Below, one piece after another: positions 54,309-64,000 of a stretch of DNA of 64,000 nucleotides. Position 1 is the first letter of the stretch; every line of letters begins with the position of its first letter. A program made the position numbers and the translations under genes. The notes under the pieces were generated by a model. That model saw only the letters and a program-made list of their open reading frames with translations. It did not search any database and was not told the origin of the DNA. Source of the DNA: Ophiostoma sp. CBS 140.51 (lineage: Eukaryota; Ascomycota; Sordariomycetes; Ophiostomatales; Ophiostomataceae); contig JANSLP010000004.1 of the NCBI GenBank assembly GCA_029298735.1, positions 248,001-312,000 of the forward strand, written 5' to 3'.

Positions 54309-54761
54309 GGTGGGTGGTAATCGAGTTTCTCGACGAGAGAGATGAGTCGTCGAGAATCGTATGAGAGGAGGAGGGGGGAATGTCGGTGGTCGGAGTGTAG
54401 AGTCTCGTCGTCGAGCAACTTCAATTGATCGTTGAGACGTCCACACGACGGATTTTGCTGGTCTCTCGAGAAGACCCAGAAACTTTTTTAGTGGGGCCAT
54501 ACAGACAACTTTTTACTCGAGCTTATCTTATCGCGCATTTGCAGCGGCAGAATGAAAACGATCAGGGCGGTCAACAGAGGCAGAATTAGCCTGAAGCTAC
54601 AGGCGTTACAGGGCCTCAGGGGATCCACATGGCGCTCATAGCTGTCCACCTACTGAAGCTCTCTCACAAGCTTCACCTCACCTAATCATCACCGAGTCGG
54701 TTATTCATCACGAACGGTCCATCTCGACGGACCAACCACCCCCCCAACACCACCACCCACG
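54309..54761. promoter_or_regulatory. Divergent promoter, nop14 / membrane-anchored helical protein
   Basis: 453 bp between start codons. The nop14 side stays open in frame to an ATG at 54500, so its transcription start is uncertain. No gene is seen. Confidence 0.5.
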
Positions 54762-56069
54762 ATGGCGTGGTACTCGTTCATCCGCGATGAACGCCTCATT
54801 GGCATCGGCATCATGGCAGCCGCCTCCGTCGGCATCTTTGTCGGCGTCCGCGCCGCCATGCAGCCCTACCACAACTCGAGCGTCGTTTACCCTTTGATGC
54901 CCAAGACGCAATACATTACCCAAGACACTGAGGACTCGCTGTCCGCCGACACCTTGAACTCGCTGCTCGACCACTACAACTTCTCCATCCGCGAAACCGC
55001 CGCCAAAATTGTCTGCGACCGCGCCATCAACGACGACGCCACCGTCGGCCGCCTGCTCTGGGGCATGGGCCGGCCGGCCTACGATGAACGCATGATGAGT
55101 CTGAGGGCGCTGTCGATGCTCACGGACCAGACGACCATGCACCGCCTCAACAACAAGGAAGCGTTTGGTGCGTTTGTCAAGTGCCTCGAGCAGTGCATGG
55201 CGACCAATCTCAAAGAAGGATCGGGCGTCGACGGCATCAGCACCGAGGGCACCCTGATTGACGACGTCTATTTCGACGACTACTATCTGCGGGACTACTC
55301 GGAGAAGCTGTGCCTCATGTTTCTGGCGCAGCTGACCGACAAGTACGACATTGACTTGTTGGTGCGCGTCGGGTTCGTGGACCGCTGGCTGGCCAAGCAG
55401 CGATGGGGCAGCACGCCGGGCGCGCGCATCGACAATTTCGCTAGTTTTGTGCGGCACCGGGACAACCGCGTGGCCGATATCTGCCGCCGACTCAAGGAGA
55501 CACCTCTGGGCCGCAGTGCCCTGCGGAAAGCGGGTTTGTTGGACCCGACACCGACGCCACGACGAGGGCAGCGGTCGCACCACCACAAGCAGCTCGAACT
55601 GCTGCAACTACAAATGCCGCCATCACCTCTGGATGCACCGCTCCGGCTTGAACAGCGGTCGTCGTCAACACTCACGAATGGAAATAGCGATGCAGCGTCG
55701 GCACAACCGCGCGGTATGGAGGCCGTCGAGGATCTCACCACTGCATACACACGTGATATCGCGGCGGGCGGTGATGGGAGCAACATTCCGGTTCGGACCT
55801 TGCTCAATGCAATGGAGGCGACGGGGCAGCTTGATTATGCACAGGAACTCATTGACGCTGCTGTGCGTGAGGATACTGCTGAACGTGAGAACACCGCCGA
55901 CACCGCCACCACCGACAACGACGGCGACAGCACACGCCAGCCGCGCCCGCCCAGCCAGAGCTCCCGCGAAGAGCAGCGTATCCGGCGGCAACACCGTGAG
56001 GCGATGGTGCTCAACGATGGGACACGGCCGCTGCGCCGCGACGACATTTTCGAGCGGGAGAGTGAGTGA
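54762..56069 (+). CDS. Membrane-anchored helical (ARM-like) protein, function unknown
   Basis: Intronless, 435 residues, ATG in a CACGATGG context. The N-terminus WYSFIRDERLIGIGIMAAASVGIFVG holds one membrane segment at about residues 11-31. Residues 60-270 are a run of amphipathic helices, including LNSLLDHYNFSIRETAAKIV and MMSLRALSMLTDQTTMHRLNN, that read like armadillo repeats facing the cytosol. The last 150 residues are disordered (Gln/Ser/Thr, then Arg-rich) and end with LRRDDIFERESE. The ordered part looks conserved, and I believe similar fungal hypothetical proteins exist, but I cannot name a family. A mitochondrial outer membrane or ER location is possible. The stop overlaps a GTGAGT that could be a splice donor, so the C-terminus is less certain. 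Confidence 0.8.
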   Translation: MAWYSFIRDERLIGIGIMAAASVGIFVGVRAAMQPYHNSSVVYPLMPKTQYITQDTEDSLSADTLNSLLDHYNFSIRETAAKIVCDRAINDDATVGRLLWGMGRPAYDERMMSLRALSMLTDQTTMHRLNNKEAFGAFVKCLEQCMATNLKEGSGVDGISTEGTLIDDVYFDDYYLRDYSEKLCLMFLAQLTDKYDIDLLVRVGFVDRWLAKQRWGSTPGARIDNFASFVRHRDNRVADICRRLKETPLGRSALRKAGLLDPTPTPRRGQRSHHHKQLELLQLQMPPSPLDAPLRLEQRSSSTLTNGNSDAASAQPRGMEAVEDLTTAYTRDIAAGGDGSNIPVRTLLNAMEATGQLDYAQELIDAAVREDTAERENTADTATTDNDGDSTRQPRPPSQSSREEQRIRRQHREAMVLNDGTRPLRRDDIFERESE

Positions 56070-59000
56070 GACGACATGAATAACGTGGCATTTGTCATGA
56101 TTTACGACACACTCAACTCGGCCCGACGGAGACTATGCGTCCGAGCCGGAAGATGTAACGACGCGATGTTGAACCGTCCACGCTCAACTGGGCATCTACT
56201 CGGCAGAGTACCCATGACACGATTTGTCATGTGCTTTCGTGAGAGAACGCGACAGAATGCTGTCTCGGTCATGGAAAGATCATTCAACGACTACATCCAA
56301 CGCGCAGAAGAAGACGCGACGTTGAAGACATGCCGTGCCCGCCACAGCTTTTATGAGCTGGACTGCAATATCCCGCCACTCGTTATATTGCAAGCCGGTT
56401 TGAATAGCTGAATATCCATCTATTCACATATTCATCCATATACTCCATCGACGAATATCGTTTGAGCGAGTACTCCGTACTTCCGCCTGGCAATTGCAGT
56501 CCTGCCGAGCCGTTTTTTGTACTCGCACGCGGGATAACCAGCCGCAGAGCCTGCTCCAACACGTCTTTTACCAGGAAAAATTGACGTGTTGGTGGGCGCG
56601 TGCCGTCTTTTTCCAGGAGCGGTTCAGAAGCGAGCGGCCACACGAGTACTTTTGTACTTTTAAACTTTCGCACCCTGGTTGAGTCGTGGTCTACTTTTAT
56701 CGCGACAGGGGTTCGAGGCAAGTGGCTGCGGGTGCTTTCACGCGCCACGTGGAGAAGAACAGGGAGGGCAACAAAGAGAGGTTGGGGGCAGGAGACGCGA
56801 CACGATAGCTCTGTCATGAATAACGACATGGATCATGAGAAGAAATGTTCGGACGAGATTCGGCACACATTGACTCCTTGCCAGCTCTTTCGGCCCATTT
56901 TTAGATAAAGATGGCGATCAACAAATGCTTATGCGGGGAGCCGGAAGGCAGATGGATGGACAAATCCATGAAAAGACAAACACTAGACAAATAAGAAAAA
57001 TAAAGTTATTCAATATGAGGACACTCAGCTATTGGATACTATTACTCTAGCAGAGACATTCCTGAAATACACCGTCCGGCGAAAAGCAAAGAAAATAGAC
57101 GACGGATGTTGTAAAAGAAAGTAAGAAACGGGAACTTATTTCGGCGGTCCGTTGAAATGGAATTATGAACAGAAAAGGATGAAAAAAGACACCCAACAGA
57201 AATGGGTGTCAATGGGGGGGGACCGCCGAGAGAGAATATGGGAAATCAATAATTTCAATGTTGCGATGCTCGAGCACACGGGGATGAATGAGACACTGGA
57301 GAGATGAAGACGAAGTGAGTGCGATGACAAGAAAAACTCGACAAGAGAAGGCGATTGCAATAAAAATTGATTGGCTATTGTTCGTATTGTCGTCGCTTTC
57401 TCGTTTGTTTACTTTGATGTTTATATTTTGGGTTCGTCGTCTTGGTGATTTGTGTGGCGGTAAAGGCAAATGCAGTAAATATTACACTGATTGGAGCGGT
57501 CAGCGGACACGAAACGGCACCTGCAGCACCAAGCCTGCAGCAGCGTACAGGAAGCGTGCAGGATATATGCAGGTCGCCTGCAGAAGTCTGCAGATGATTG
57601 CAGCAAGGTTCCTCCTTGTTCTGCAAGGAGACACGCTTTCGGGTCTCTTTCGGGCTCTTTTGGGTCTGACAGCGGAAACAGACTAAGTTCTCGACGGACA
57701 AACTGCAGCGAGCCAGGCTCTTGCCTTCCTTGTCGAGCTTGTTGACCTCCTTGCAGTCTGACAAAAACGCAAGAACTCCTCTTGAGAGAAGACAACCGCT
57801 CCTTCCACTGCCGCTCTGCCTCTCATTTCCTGACAGCTGAGACGGAGGTGGCAGTGATGGAACCTACTCCTCCGCGCAGGAGCGAACTAGCACCAACGCC
57901 CCGACACTTGACCATTGCTAGCCCCGAAAAGAAGGGACGACCGGTCTGCTTTTCTTGTCCCTGCATCTGACAACCCTGACATGCTCTTGCCGTATTTGTG
58001 CTCTTCGCACGCAAAACCCTCAATCCCAGTGAGTGAGATTTGAGATTTCGTGGGGGTTCTGTGTCTCAGTCCAGGCGAAGAGGGAAGGCGCTGGTGGTAA
58101 TCTGAGGGGAAAAGGAAGGCACACTCTGGCTTTTTCCCAAGAGAGGCAATTGCACCTCTCGCACTTGCCATGCGAAGTAGTATGCCCAACTCGTAGAGAT
58201 TCACCTCCCGTAATACGCATCTCGCCCAAATTGCAGTCCGCCACTTTGTCTCTGCTCTTTTATTGGCATCTGAATATCACCAGTTTCAAGCCCGACCTGT
58301 CTGACCCGACCTGCATCTCCATCTCACCATTTGCACGCCCTCGCCTCGCCAGCGCATCGTCTTGCCCCTGGCGATGTAAACAAACAGAATAACGACCAAA
58401 AACAACAACGACACCGCCCAATTGGACGCCTTGGTCGTCTTTTTCGAAACTGCGCATGGCCGCATGGCCATTGAGACGCAAATATCGCCTTTTCGTTCTC
58501 CGCTCGTTCCACAAAACTGGGCGCCTGCAGCTGCAACTCCGCCGCACTGCATCGACGCTGCAGCATGACGAGGTATGAACGCTCACAGGAGCCCTCCATT
58601 GCCTCCATCGCCTCCTTGATGACCCCAAACAATCGTTTGCCCGCACATCTTTCCAAACGGCTGTTGTCATGTTTTTAAAATGTTCATCTGCCTTCCTGAG
58701 TGCAGGCCAATTCTATTTGCTGTTTGATTGCTTCTGCCGCCCCGGAAAAAGCAACATACCCACGTCCTTCTCAGCCGTGTCCTCGCTCGTGTCCCGGATA
58801 GAAAACGGCTCGAGCTGCACTTCGTCTGATTCTCTGTCTTTGTTTCTGTATTGTCTCTCTGTCTTTGCTTTTTGTTTCTCTCAACACCTCTCTCATCACG
58901 TCTCATCACACCTTCTTCCCTCGTCCTTGTCATTGTCTGTTCTCTCCCGTCCCTCCATCCTTTTTGTTCTTTCCTTTCCCTCATCTAGATATACCCTCCC

Positions 59001-60140
59001 ACACACCCTTTTCTTGCATCGGCCTCTTCTTTCTTCCTTGTGTCGCCCTGTTGTCTCTTGCATCTCGTCTTCTTTCTTGCATATTTTTACTCATATCTTG
59101 CATCTCTTCACCTGCACACCCTCTTCGTCGCACTGTTCCTGCGGCCTACCCTCCTTTTCTGGTGTTGTACAGCATTTTCTTTTCCTATCTTCTCGGACAT
59201 TGTTTTTGTTTTGTTTCCACGCCTCACATCCCTTCATTGTTTATTCCCCTGATTCTAGCTTTGCCACATACTCCATCTTGTTCTTCTTGATTAACACACG
59301 GCCTCAACTATCAACTTCAGACAAACAATCGACGAAACAACGACCCAACCAACAAAGACAGATCACACATCACAAAGACAACCACAACTTTGTCCGCTCC
59401 TCCACCGCCTCGCTCTCAGACCTGGTTCGCTGTGGGTCGCTCCTGCCCCAGGTTGTCCTACCCCCCAACTGCCCCCAACTGCCTGGACAATCGACCGCCA
59501 ATCCCGCCATCCCAACCTGCCAAACCCATCATCATCTGCCGCTGAACATCCACCCACATCCGCCTATCCTCCGCCGGTCCTTGCCCTTTCTGGCCGCTGG
59601 GAGAGACACCACTAAGGCACACTACAGGGGCTGCACCCACTGACGCCCACTGACGCCCACTGGACTTTGCTGGATTTGGGTCACCACCCAGCTCGAACCA
59701 GCACAAGCCATCCCAATTCGACACAGTTTCAACTTTCTGGTTCTTCTCTGTTCCACCCATTTCGATTTTCTGTTCAAATCATCTTTTCTTTCCTTCCCTT
59801 TTCACCCCTGTTATTGGCCGACCACCCTCGGACGCCCACCGGCTGGGAAATCAGGGTGCCACCAGAACCCAGAAAATCCCAGAAAAAGGCCAAAAACAGA
59901 AAGGAACAGAAGAGGACGCCAGGGGTTCGGTTCGCCCCTAAAATTGCACTAAAATTGCGGACACCAGGCCCGAACGGCTGCCAGACGCTCGTTCCCTGGC
60001 CCAAACAAGCCTGTTGGGCTCAGCTCTGCCCTATCGGCTTGGGCCCTTTTTCGCGCCGTTTTATTTTTCGGTTTATTTTTGCGCCAAGTTTAATTGGGTT
60101 AATTCGCCACTTTGGGCGTCAGAACACCAAAAACGCCGCC
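56070..60140. other. 4 kb intergenic region, including CT-rich leader of the CLIP gene
   Basis: A 111-codon ATG frame (56076-56411) directly after the previous stop is probably UTR. Around 57517-57760 there are about ten TGCAG/CTGCA motifs. From about 58,800 to 59,300 the plus strand is strongly CT-rich, giving long but low-complexity frames, as in fungal promoters and 5' UTRs. The frame of the CLIP protein is open back to 59667 but has no ATG there before 60141. No RNA gene is seen. Confidence 0.55.
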
Positions 60141-63100
60141 ATGTCGCTCACAACAACAACCACGACGCTGTCGCCAACCACGGCCACCGTCACCACCACC
60201 ATTTCCGCCAACCGTCCTGCACCGTCGCAGTCCTTGTCTTCCTCCTTTTCCTCCACAACAAAAACACTCCCGCGATCGCTGCGCAAACGCCTTCCCACAC
60301 CCTTTTCTAACAACGCATCGTCGTCTTCGTCGTCAACACGCGCCGGCCGCGGCCTCTCTTCCTCCCTTTCCACGCCCAATCTTAGCTCGCTTTTTGCTTC
60401 CCACGCGCGCCGCGCCCCCGGCAGCCAGGGTGTTCCCCCGTTGCCACCGCTACCCCACCAGCCGTCGGTGCCGGTGCCGCTGCCCTTGTTGACGCGCAAG
60501 GCTTCGCTGGCTGCGCTGACTTCCTCGTCCTTGGCCACCATTCCCGATGCGACCGAGTCCTATGCCTTTGACACCTTGAACGAGTTCACCTCGAATAGTG
60601 CGAACCACATCAACAACATCAACACAAACAACACAAACAACAACGCGCCTGCCACCATGGCTCCCTTGACACCAGGGCGCTTCGCGTCCTCCATGGCGTC
60701 CTACTCGGGCCCGCCCACCAGCGACGACCCTGTTGTGGCCGGAGACTCTGTCGACGTGCCCGGCGGAATGCACGGCACCGTGCGCTTCGTCGGCTCCGTC
60801 GCAGGCCGTAAGGGCGTCTTCGCCGGTGTCGAGCTGCACCCGGACTTTGCCACGCGCGGCAAGAACAGCGGCGACGTCGACGGCGTCTCCTACTTCAACA
60901 CAAACATCCCGGGGGCCGGTATCTTTCTACCCCTTAACAAGGCCGTTCGTCGTGACGCTTCGCCCTCGGCTTTTCCCATGACGCCCACCGCGGCCAACGG
61001 TCCTGGCCTCAAACTCGGCAACCAAAACTCCACGAACTTCACACCACCCACACCCTCTCTCCCAAAGTTTAGCCAGTCTGTCAACGGCGGGCCCATCCCC
61101 CGCGCACCCAGCCCACAACACGGCAACCGCCGGCCACCACGCACATCTCTGCCGCGGCCCGACTCACCCGTGCGCCGTCTACAGATGACACCCGCGCCAG
61201 GATCCAACGGCGCGCGGCCATCACTGGCTGCCACAACGCCAGGTCCCAAATCGTCAACAGCAGCGGGTGGTGCGCCCGGTCGCTTTGGCAGCCCGACGTC
61301 CACCAACAAGCTCTCCCAAAGCATGCGCGCGCCCATGGGCGACCCGAGCAAACGTGGCACAGGTCTGGGCATGTTCCGTGGCGGTGCCAACGACCGGAAG
61401 GCTAGTATTGGCCCACGCAGCGCGTCCGCTCTTGGTGGCTCATCCAACTACGGTGACGACGACAATGTCACACCAACCAACAACGGCCGTGTCGGCCGCA
61501 CCAACACGAACGGAAGCAATGCTGGCAGTGCTAACGGCAGTATCGGCTCAGCCTCCTCCTTCAATGGGCAGCAACGAGGCATGGGCATGAGCATGGGCCG
61601 GCCACCGTCACGTACTGCCAGCCACATGAAGAACGGCAGTATTGCCACAGCCACTACCCTTGCCAACAGCAGCGGCAACAATGACGAAGAGGTCGAGCGT
61701 TTGCGGTCAGAGCTGCAAGATCGTGAGCGCCAACTCAAGGACCAGGCAAGCACACTCGCCGATATGGAGAGCAGTTTGACCGAGCTGCAAGGGTTGATTG
61801 AAAGTTCGGATGGTCCCTTGGGGCCCAATGGTGGTCTTCCCAATGGTGGTGGGCCACCCGGTGGACCTGGCGGCCCCGACGGTTTTGATGGCGACGACAA
61901 GGACATGTCCCAAATGCGTGCAATCCTCCGCGAGAAGAACGACAAGATCGCCATGCTGACGGCCGAGTTTGACGCCCACCGCGCCGACTTCCGCAGCACC
62001 ATTGACACGCTCGAGATGGCCAGTACCGAGACCGAGCGTGTGTACGAGAAGAAGATTGAAGAGATGATGCAGGAGAACCAAGAACTCGAGAGCCGGCTGG
62101 CCGATGTCGATGCCGTTGCCCAACAGCTTAAGCAGCTGGAAGAGCTGGTCCAAGAGTTGGAGGAGGGGCTCGAGGATGCACGGCGGGGCGAGGCCGAGGC
62201 CCGTGGTGAAGTCGAGTTCTTGCGGGGCGAGGTCGAGCGCACACGGACCGAGCTGCGGCGCGAGCGCGAGAAGGCGGCCATGATGGTGGCCAATGGGGGT
62301 GGCCCTAATTCAGGAAGCGGTACAGCCGGCCCCGGCACACTGGTCCGCGGCAACTCGACGTCGTCCAACCCGTCCAAGGACCTCGAGCAAAAGGACGACG
62401 AGATCCGTGGTCTCAAGGCCATTATCCACTCGCTTAGCCAGAATGCCGGTGTTGGCGACATGCCCAACGGTTCTTCACCGAACGGCAACAATAACAACGG
62501 CACCAACGGCAACGGCAACGGCGGCCACCGCCGCGGCGAGTCTATCAATGAGCGCCTTGCCCGTGAGACGCTCGAGCGTGAAGTCGCCGACCTGCGAGCC
62601 CTGCTCGACAACAAGTCCTCCCGCGAGATGGAAATGGAGCGTGAGATTGAGCAGCTGCGTGTCAACAGCAATGGTCCTTCCAACAACATTGGCGCCCACC
62701 GCACAAGTGCTATGACTGTCGGCAGCCGCTCGTCTCTCCGTGATTCTCGTGGTACGGTCGTCCTGGCCCGCGATTTCCGCGACTCGTTGAACGGTGGCGG
62801 CCTCGTGACGAGCAATAGCAACAACACGCTCAGTGCACACAACCACTCCCGCTCCAACTCCAACCCGCGCGCCGGCAACCGCTCGCCCGACCATGCCCGC
62901 AAGCTGCCGCACCATTCGCGGGGCCCCACGCTCGACACCATGCCCGAGAGCGATGCCTACTCGTCCGTCACCGAATCGAGCACCCTGTGGTGCGAGATTT
63001 GCGAGACCAACGGTCACGATATCCTGACGTGCACCAACATGTTTGGGTCGGCGGCGGCAGCAGGTGCCAGCGGTGGCGGTGCGCCGCCTTCCTCTGAAGC

Positions 63101-63386
63101 GCCTGCTCCTCTCAACAGTGGCCGTGGTGGTGACGACACCCGCACTGGCAAGGACGTTGTCCGTGCTGCCTTTGCGCCCGAGCAGCCCATTGCTCCAATT
63201 GTCCCCCTCAAGGTCAACACCCCGGCTTCGGCACCTCCACCCGAGGTCAAGATTTTGCCGAACCCCATGGAGTCCGGCCCCGTCGCCGGCAAGGAGAGCG
63301 GTGTAGTGGACGCGAGCAAGTGGTGTGCGCTGTGCGAGCGGGACGGCCACGACAGTGTGGACTGTCCGTTTGAGGATGCTTTCTAG
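60141..63386 (+). CDS. CAP-Gly microtubule plus-end protein, CLIP-170 family (Tip1/Bik1 type)
   Basis: Intronless, 1,081 residues from the first in-frame ATG (60141, CGCCGCC context). A Ser/Thr-rich basic N-terminus is followed by one CAP-Gly domain at about residues 196-265, with the GKNSGDVDG form of the conserved GKNDG loop that binds the EEY/F ends of tubulin and EB1. A Ser/Pro/Arg linker (270-500) suits microtubule binding and phosphorylation. Coiled coils lie at about 518-720 and again near 750-840. Two CCHC-type zinc knuckles end the protein: WCEICETNGHDILTC (about 951-966) and WCALCERDGHDSVDC (about 1062-1075). This order is that of CLIP-170. It tracks growing microtubule ends in the cytoplasm and recruits dynein/kinesin partners for polar growth. 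Confidence 0.92.
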   Translation: MSLTTTTTTLSPTTATVTTTISANRPAPSQSLSSSFSSTTKTLPRSLRKRLPTPFSNNASSSSSSTRAGRGLSSSLSTPNLSSLFASHARRAPGSQGVPPLPPLPHQPSVPVPLPLLTRKASLAALTSSSLATIPDATESYAFDTLNEFTSNSANHINNINTNNTNNNAPATMAPLTPGRFASSMASYSGPPTSDDPVVAGDSVDVPGGMHGTVRFVGSVAGRKGVFAGVELHPDFATRGKNSGDVDGVSYFNTNIPGAGIFLPLNKAVRRDASPSAFPMTPTAANGPGLKLGNQNSTNFTPPTPSLPKFSQSVNGGPIPRAPSPQHGNRRPPRTSLPRPDSPVRRLQMTPAPGSNGARPSLAATTPGPKSSTAAGGAPGRFGSPTSTNKLSQSMRAPMGDPSKRGTGLGMFRGGANDRKASIGPRSASALGGSSNYGDDDNVTPTNNGRVGRTNTNGSNAGSANGSIGSASSFNGQQRGMGMSMGRPPSRTASHMKNGSIATATTLANSSGNNDEEVERLRSELQDRERQLKDQASTLADMESSLTELQGLIESSDGPLGPNGGLPNGGGPPGGPGGPDGFDGDDKDMSQMRAILREKNDKIAMLTAEFDAHRADFRSTIDTLEMASTETERVYEKKIEEMMQENQELESRLADVDAVAQQLKQLEELVQELEEGLEDARRGEAEARGEVEFLRGEVERTRTELRREREKAAMMVANGGGPNSGSGTAGPGTLVRGNSTSSNPSKDLEQKDDEIRGLKAIIHSLSQNAGVGDMPNGSSPNGNNNNGTNGNGNGGHRRGESINERLARETLEREVADLRALLDNKSSREMEMEREIEQLRVNSNGPSNNIGAHRTSAMTVGSRSSLRDSRGTVVLARDFRDSLNGGGLVTSNSNNTLSAHNHSRSNSNPRAGNRSPDHARKLPHHSRGPTLDTMPESDAYSSVTESSTLWCEICETNGHDILTCTNMFGSAAAAGASGGGAPPSSEAPAPLNSGRGGDDTRTGKDVVRAAFAPEQPIAPIVPLKVNTPASAPPPEVKILPNPMESGPVAGKESGVVDASKWCALCERDGHDSVDCPFEDAF

Positions 63387-64000
63387 GCGAAGCGCGCAGC
63401 GCCTTTCAAGTCGTCACACCTCCCCATCTCTTCTCTTCTCTTCTCTCATCTACTTTACACTTACTCTACCATCTTAATTCTACGAGAACAACGAGGTTCA
63501 ACAAGGGCCATATAAAAATCACGAGAGGGGAGCATCATTAGAAGGGGAACATAACGGTACTCATATTGGATGGGAAAAGATCTTGGGGACGAAATGTTTT
63601 TGTACAGTTTTGTAATTTTTTGGTCTCTTCTCTCTTCTTTTTTTGTCGTTTCGACTCTTTTATTTCTTGCATGCTCTTTCATCTTTCACGTCTTTGGAGG
63701 GAACTGGTGCATTCACTGCGATGATACCACACACAACACATATTTTCTTGACAACTCCTCTTTTTTAGTTTTGACACTTTTTTTATATCTAATTCTTTTT
63801 GACACAACTACCTTGTGTTTTGATACTTGCGTGATAGTTGTGAGGACAAAACCTGTTTTAAAGTCAGTTGACAACTTCTCGTATCCTTTTGGTTGCCTCC
63901 CGTGTTGTCCGTTTTTCGTCTTATTATCGTCCCTCCATCTTTCTTCATCACGCATTTGATATTTTTAACACTTGTATAAAATCGCGCTGATGAATCCTGT
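63387..64000. other. 3' flank of the CLIP gene
   Basis: A short GC-rich inverted repeat (AGGCG..CGCCT) straddles and follows the stop. AT-rich, T-tract sequence then runs to the window end. No gene is seen. Confidence 0.6.

Noticed and set aside
54309..54500. 64-residue N-terminal extension of Nop14 from an upstream ATG
   Set aside because: The family begins at the MAGSQLKRLKASL segment, and the extension is Arg/Pro/Thr-rich without conservation features. The downstream start is preferred.
58669..59643. 324-codon plus-strand frame starting with ATG
   Set aside because: It is a CT-rich leader whose translation is mostly Ser, Phe, Leu, Pro and His, and the same DNA is open in another frame. 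It is more likely promoter or 5' UTR of the CLIP gene.
59667..60140. N-terminal extension of the CLIP protein by 158 codons
   Set aside because: The frame is open but has no ATG before 60141, which has a good start context. The extension looks like translated UTR.
1..64000. tRNA, 5S rRNA, CRISPR, transposon or viral remnants
   Set aside because: Scanning by eye for B-box and 5S-like sequence, terminal repeats, spaced repeats, and transposase or reverse-transcriptase motifs gave nothing convincing. A tRNA or covariance-model search would be decisive.

Overview
The window looks like nuclear DNA of a filamentous ascomycete, most likely a sordariomycete. The coding regions are GC-rich. The introns are few and short: 54 to 74 bp in five genes, with an atypical 152 bp one in the lectin gene. 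They have GT..AG ends and, where checked, CTAAC-type branch points. Start contexts are fungal (CAAC/CACC before ATG), intergenic stretches are long and pyrimidine-rich, and the proteins are rich in Gln/Ser/Pro tracts. A member of the Ophiostomatales is a guess from intron poverty and low-complexity tracts only. I saw no tRNA, rRNA, CRISPR array, transposon or viral remnant.

Layout. 1-4.9 kb: a two-finger C2H2 transcription factor with very long non-coding flanks. 7.7-11.1 kb: a secreted ricin-B-fold lectin and a GT90 (CAP10-type) glycosyltransferase, both on the minus strand. 12-16.8 kb: the four-BRCT replication/checkpoint scaffold Dpb11/Rad4 (TopBP1), then a frame-broken gene for a putative tail-anchored protein. 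16.8-21.4 kb: a gene desert. 21.4-26 kb: a DUF8035-like protein with a huge Arg/Asp tail and a small single-pass membrane protein. 26.4-35 kb: Utp8 and Elg1, divergent. 35.5-40.4 kb: a 1,638-residue disordered membrane-anchored protein. 42-46.6 kb: a double-GFA-domain protein divergent from a mitochondrial beta-carbonic anhydrase, then proteasome subunit alpha 7. 47-54.3 kb: two nucleolar ribosome-assembly factors, Pol5 and Nop14. 54.7-56 kb: a conserved-looking helical membrane-anchored protein. 60.1-63.4 kb: a CLIP-170-type microtubule plus-end protein.

Most genes are housekeeping. Two themes recur: rRNA/small-subunit assembly (Utp8, Pol5, Nop14) and replication control (Dpb11, Elg1). The GFA protein and carbonic anhydrase share a promoter and could link formaldehyde/CO2 handling.

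The observations most worth following are these. (1) The Elg1 stop codon lies inside a CAG/TAG repeat, and the same frame continues beyond the stops into a protein-like tail ending in the same HPLF motif found at the Elg1 N-terminus. (2) A perfect TGACGTCA site and a TTACCACC array lie in the GFA/carbonic anhydrase promoter. (3) A gene at 15.8-16.8 kb is broken at a GA repeat. (4) The two large low-complexity proteins have no assigned role.
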